A stretch of 64,000 bases of DNA from Paralichthys olivaceus (taxonomy: Eukaryota; Chordata; Actinopteri; Pleuronectiformes; Paralichthyidae), in assembly GCF_024713975.1 (NCBI RefSeq), contig NC_091096.1, forward strand, positions 15,658,458 through 15,722,457, read 5' to 3'. Position 1 is the first letter of the stretch, and every line of letters begins with the position of its first letter. A program made the translations under genes and the position numbers. Below are positions 63,015 through 64,000 of the stretch, in pieces. The notes beneath the pieces were generated by a model, which saw only the letters and a list, made by a program, of their open reading frames with translations, was not told the origin of the DNA and searched no databases.

Positions 63015-64000
63015 ACCTTATCCTCCTCTCCACTCACCCGTACTCACCTCTCTTTTGCACTATGTGTACCCCCCACTTCTACACTTGCTGTATTACCCCT
63101 TTCCCTCCGACCTACGTTATGGAGCTGCCCTTTTTCCCTTCTGTGTTTTTTCTCTTCTAGCGCTGAGACCTTGAGAATCACGACAACACCTTTCCAGGCC
63201 ATTCGGCTCTTTGCTTTTCATACGCTTTTACTCATTGACAATCAATGGTGGTCGGCTTGTGAGGAAGAGTGTGAAGTGCAGACAAGACATCTGCCTGAGT
63301 GAGGTTCCCTCAGGGGCTCGGGTCATAGGGCATAATAGGCCCCACCCTTAGCCGCCTCTACCCACACCCACTGGATTCTGATTGGTTGACAGTGTGAGGC
63401 CAGGGAAACCCTAAATTGGCCTCACCTCCGTCTTCATATAACAGAGGAATATTAATAATATTCACAAATAACCCAACAAAAATCTATCCAAAGTTATTAA
63501 AGTAACATAAGCATGTTTGGAATCCTCAGTCATAATGAATTATTTTACAAATAAACACTTTAAAATAAATTGAGATGCAATCAGAAAAAATACTTCTAAT
63601 TTACAATTAAAAATAAAAGAAAACTTTGTAACAAAACAATTTTTCTAGGTTAGAAATTAGAAATCCCTCCTGAATTTTTAGAAAATTAAGAAATTACCTT
63701 ACTTATGCATTGTTTTCTTCTTTAAAGTATAGTTATAAAAAGCTTTGTGAGGTCAAACAGGAATTAAAGTGAACAGTTGTTGCCCTGGGGGAAATAATGT
63801 GTTTTATTATTTTGGATTCATTTCAAAACGGATAATTGAAAATGCTAAAAGTGAAAAGATGCAAACTGTTGCTTTTTTAAATTTTGAAATAGTTTTTACC
63901 CATCTTGAACAGTATTTTTCTTTTGTGTTTTTTATAAAGTAAAGTTGAGTTGTTTGCATGTTGTTTGAAAAGTAAATACTTTTGGGTATGTCATATTAAA

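Larger units (their letters stand above)
61101..64000. other. AT-rich gene-free end of the window
   Basis: AT-rich sequence without coding signal, interrupted by two long AC microsatellites at 62.7-63.0 kb and a GC-richer block at 63.0-63.4 kb that might be a regulatory or promoter-like element. Confidence 0.45.

Noticed and set aside
1-64000. CRISPR arrays, operons, rRNA or tRNA genes
   Set aside because: The window is intron-bearing vertebrate DNA. I saw no regularly spaced repeats of CRISPR type and no tRNA cloverleaf or rRNA sequence by eye; a tRNAscan and Rfam search would be needed to exclude small RNAs.

Overview
The window is nuclear DNA of a ray-finned (teleost) fish. Genes are split by GT-AG introns, poly-A signals follow the last exons, (GT)n/(AC)n microsatellites are abundant, and many interspersed repeats are of the kinds that litter teleost genomes. 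The identification rests on exon translation and splice-phase bookkeeping by eye; no alignment was run.

Layout. (1) 1-3.5 kb: intergenic, with repeat debris. (2) 3.66-9.05 kb, plus strand: a complete six-exon aquaglyceroporin gene, aqp3, 297 codons, with a TATA box and a poly-A signal. (3) 9-16.8 kb: intergenic; a dead LINE reverse-transcriptase fragment and three copies of one interspersed repeat. (4) 17.06-22.71 kb, minus strand: a six-exon gene for a 339-residue type I membrane protein with a ricin-B / mannose-receptor CysR-like ectodomain. I do not recognise it as a named gene. Its first intron carries a broken endogenous retrovirus fragment in the opposite orientation. (5) 24.87-27.77 kb and 28.98-33.95 kb, minus strand: two tandem arrestin-domain (ARRDC3-like) genes with the same exon plan. 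The upstream one (33.95 kb start) has a long proline-rich tail ending in a PPxY motif; the downstream one has a short tail without it. (6) 34-35.3 kb: a LINE 3' remnant, then a promising first exon on the minus strand (35.26-35.45 kb) of an unidentified small gene. (7) 37.4-40.4 kb, plus strand: the first exons of an RCC1-repeat protein; the rest of that gene was not found in the window. (8) 40.4-64 kb: no convincing coding sequence. It holds microsatellites, a few repeats, and many low-repeat, homeodomain-site-rich stretches that look like conserved noncoding elements, as in an intron or desert of a regulatory locus.

The genes do not form a pathway. aqp3 moves water and glycerol across epithelial membranes. 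The ARRDC proteins are membrane-protein trafficking adaptors that can recruit NEDD4-type ubiquitin ligases. The lectin-like protein would sit at the cell surface. The most interesting items are the unrecognised lectin-type membrane gene, the tail divergence between the ARRDC twins, the unidentified small exon at 35.3 kb and the candidate regulatory desert.
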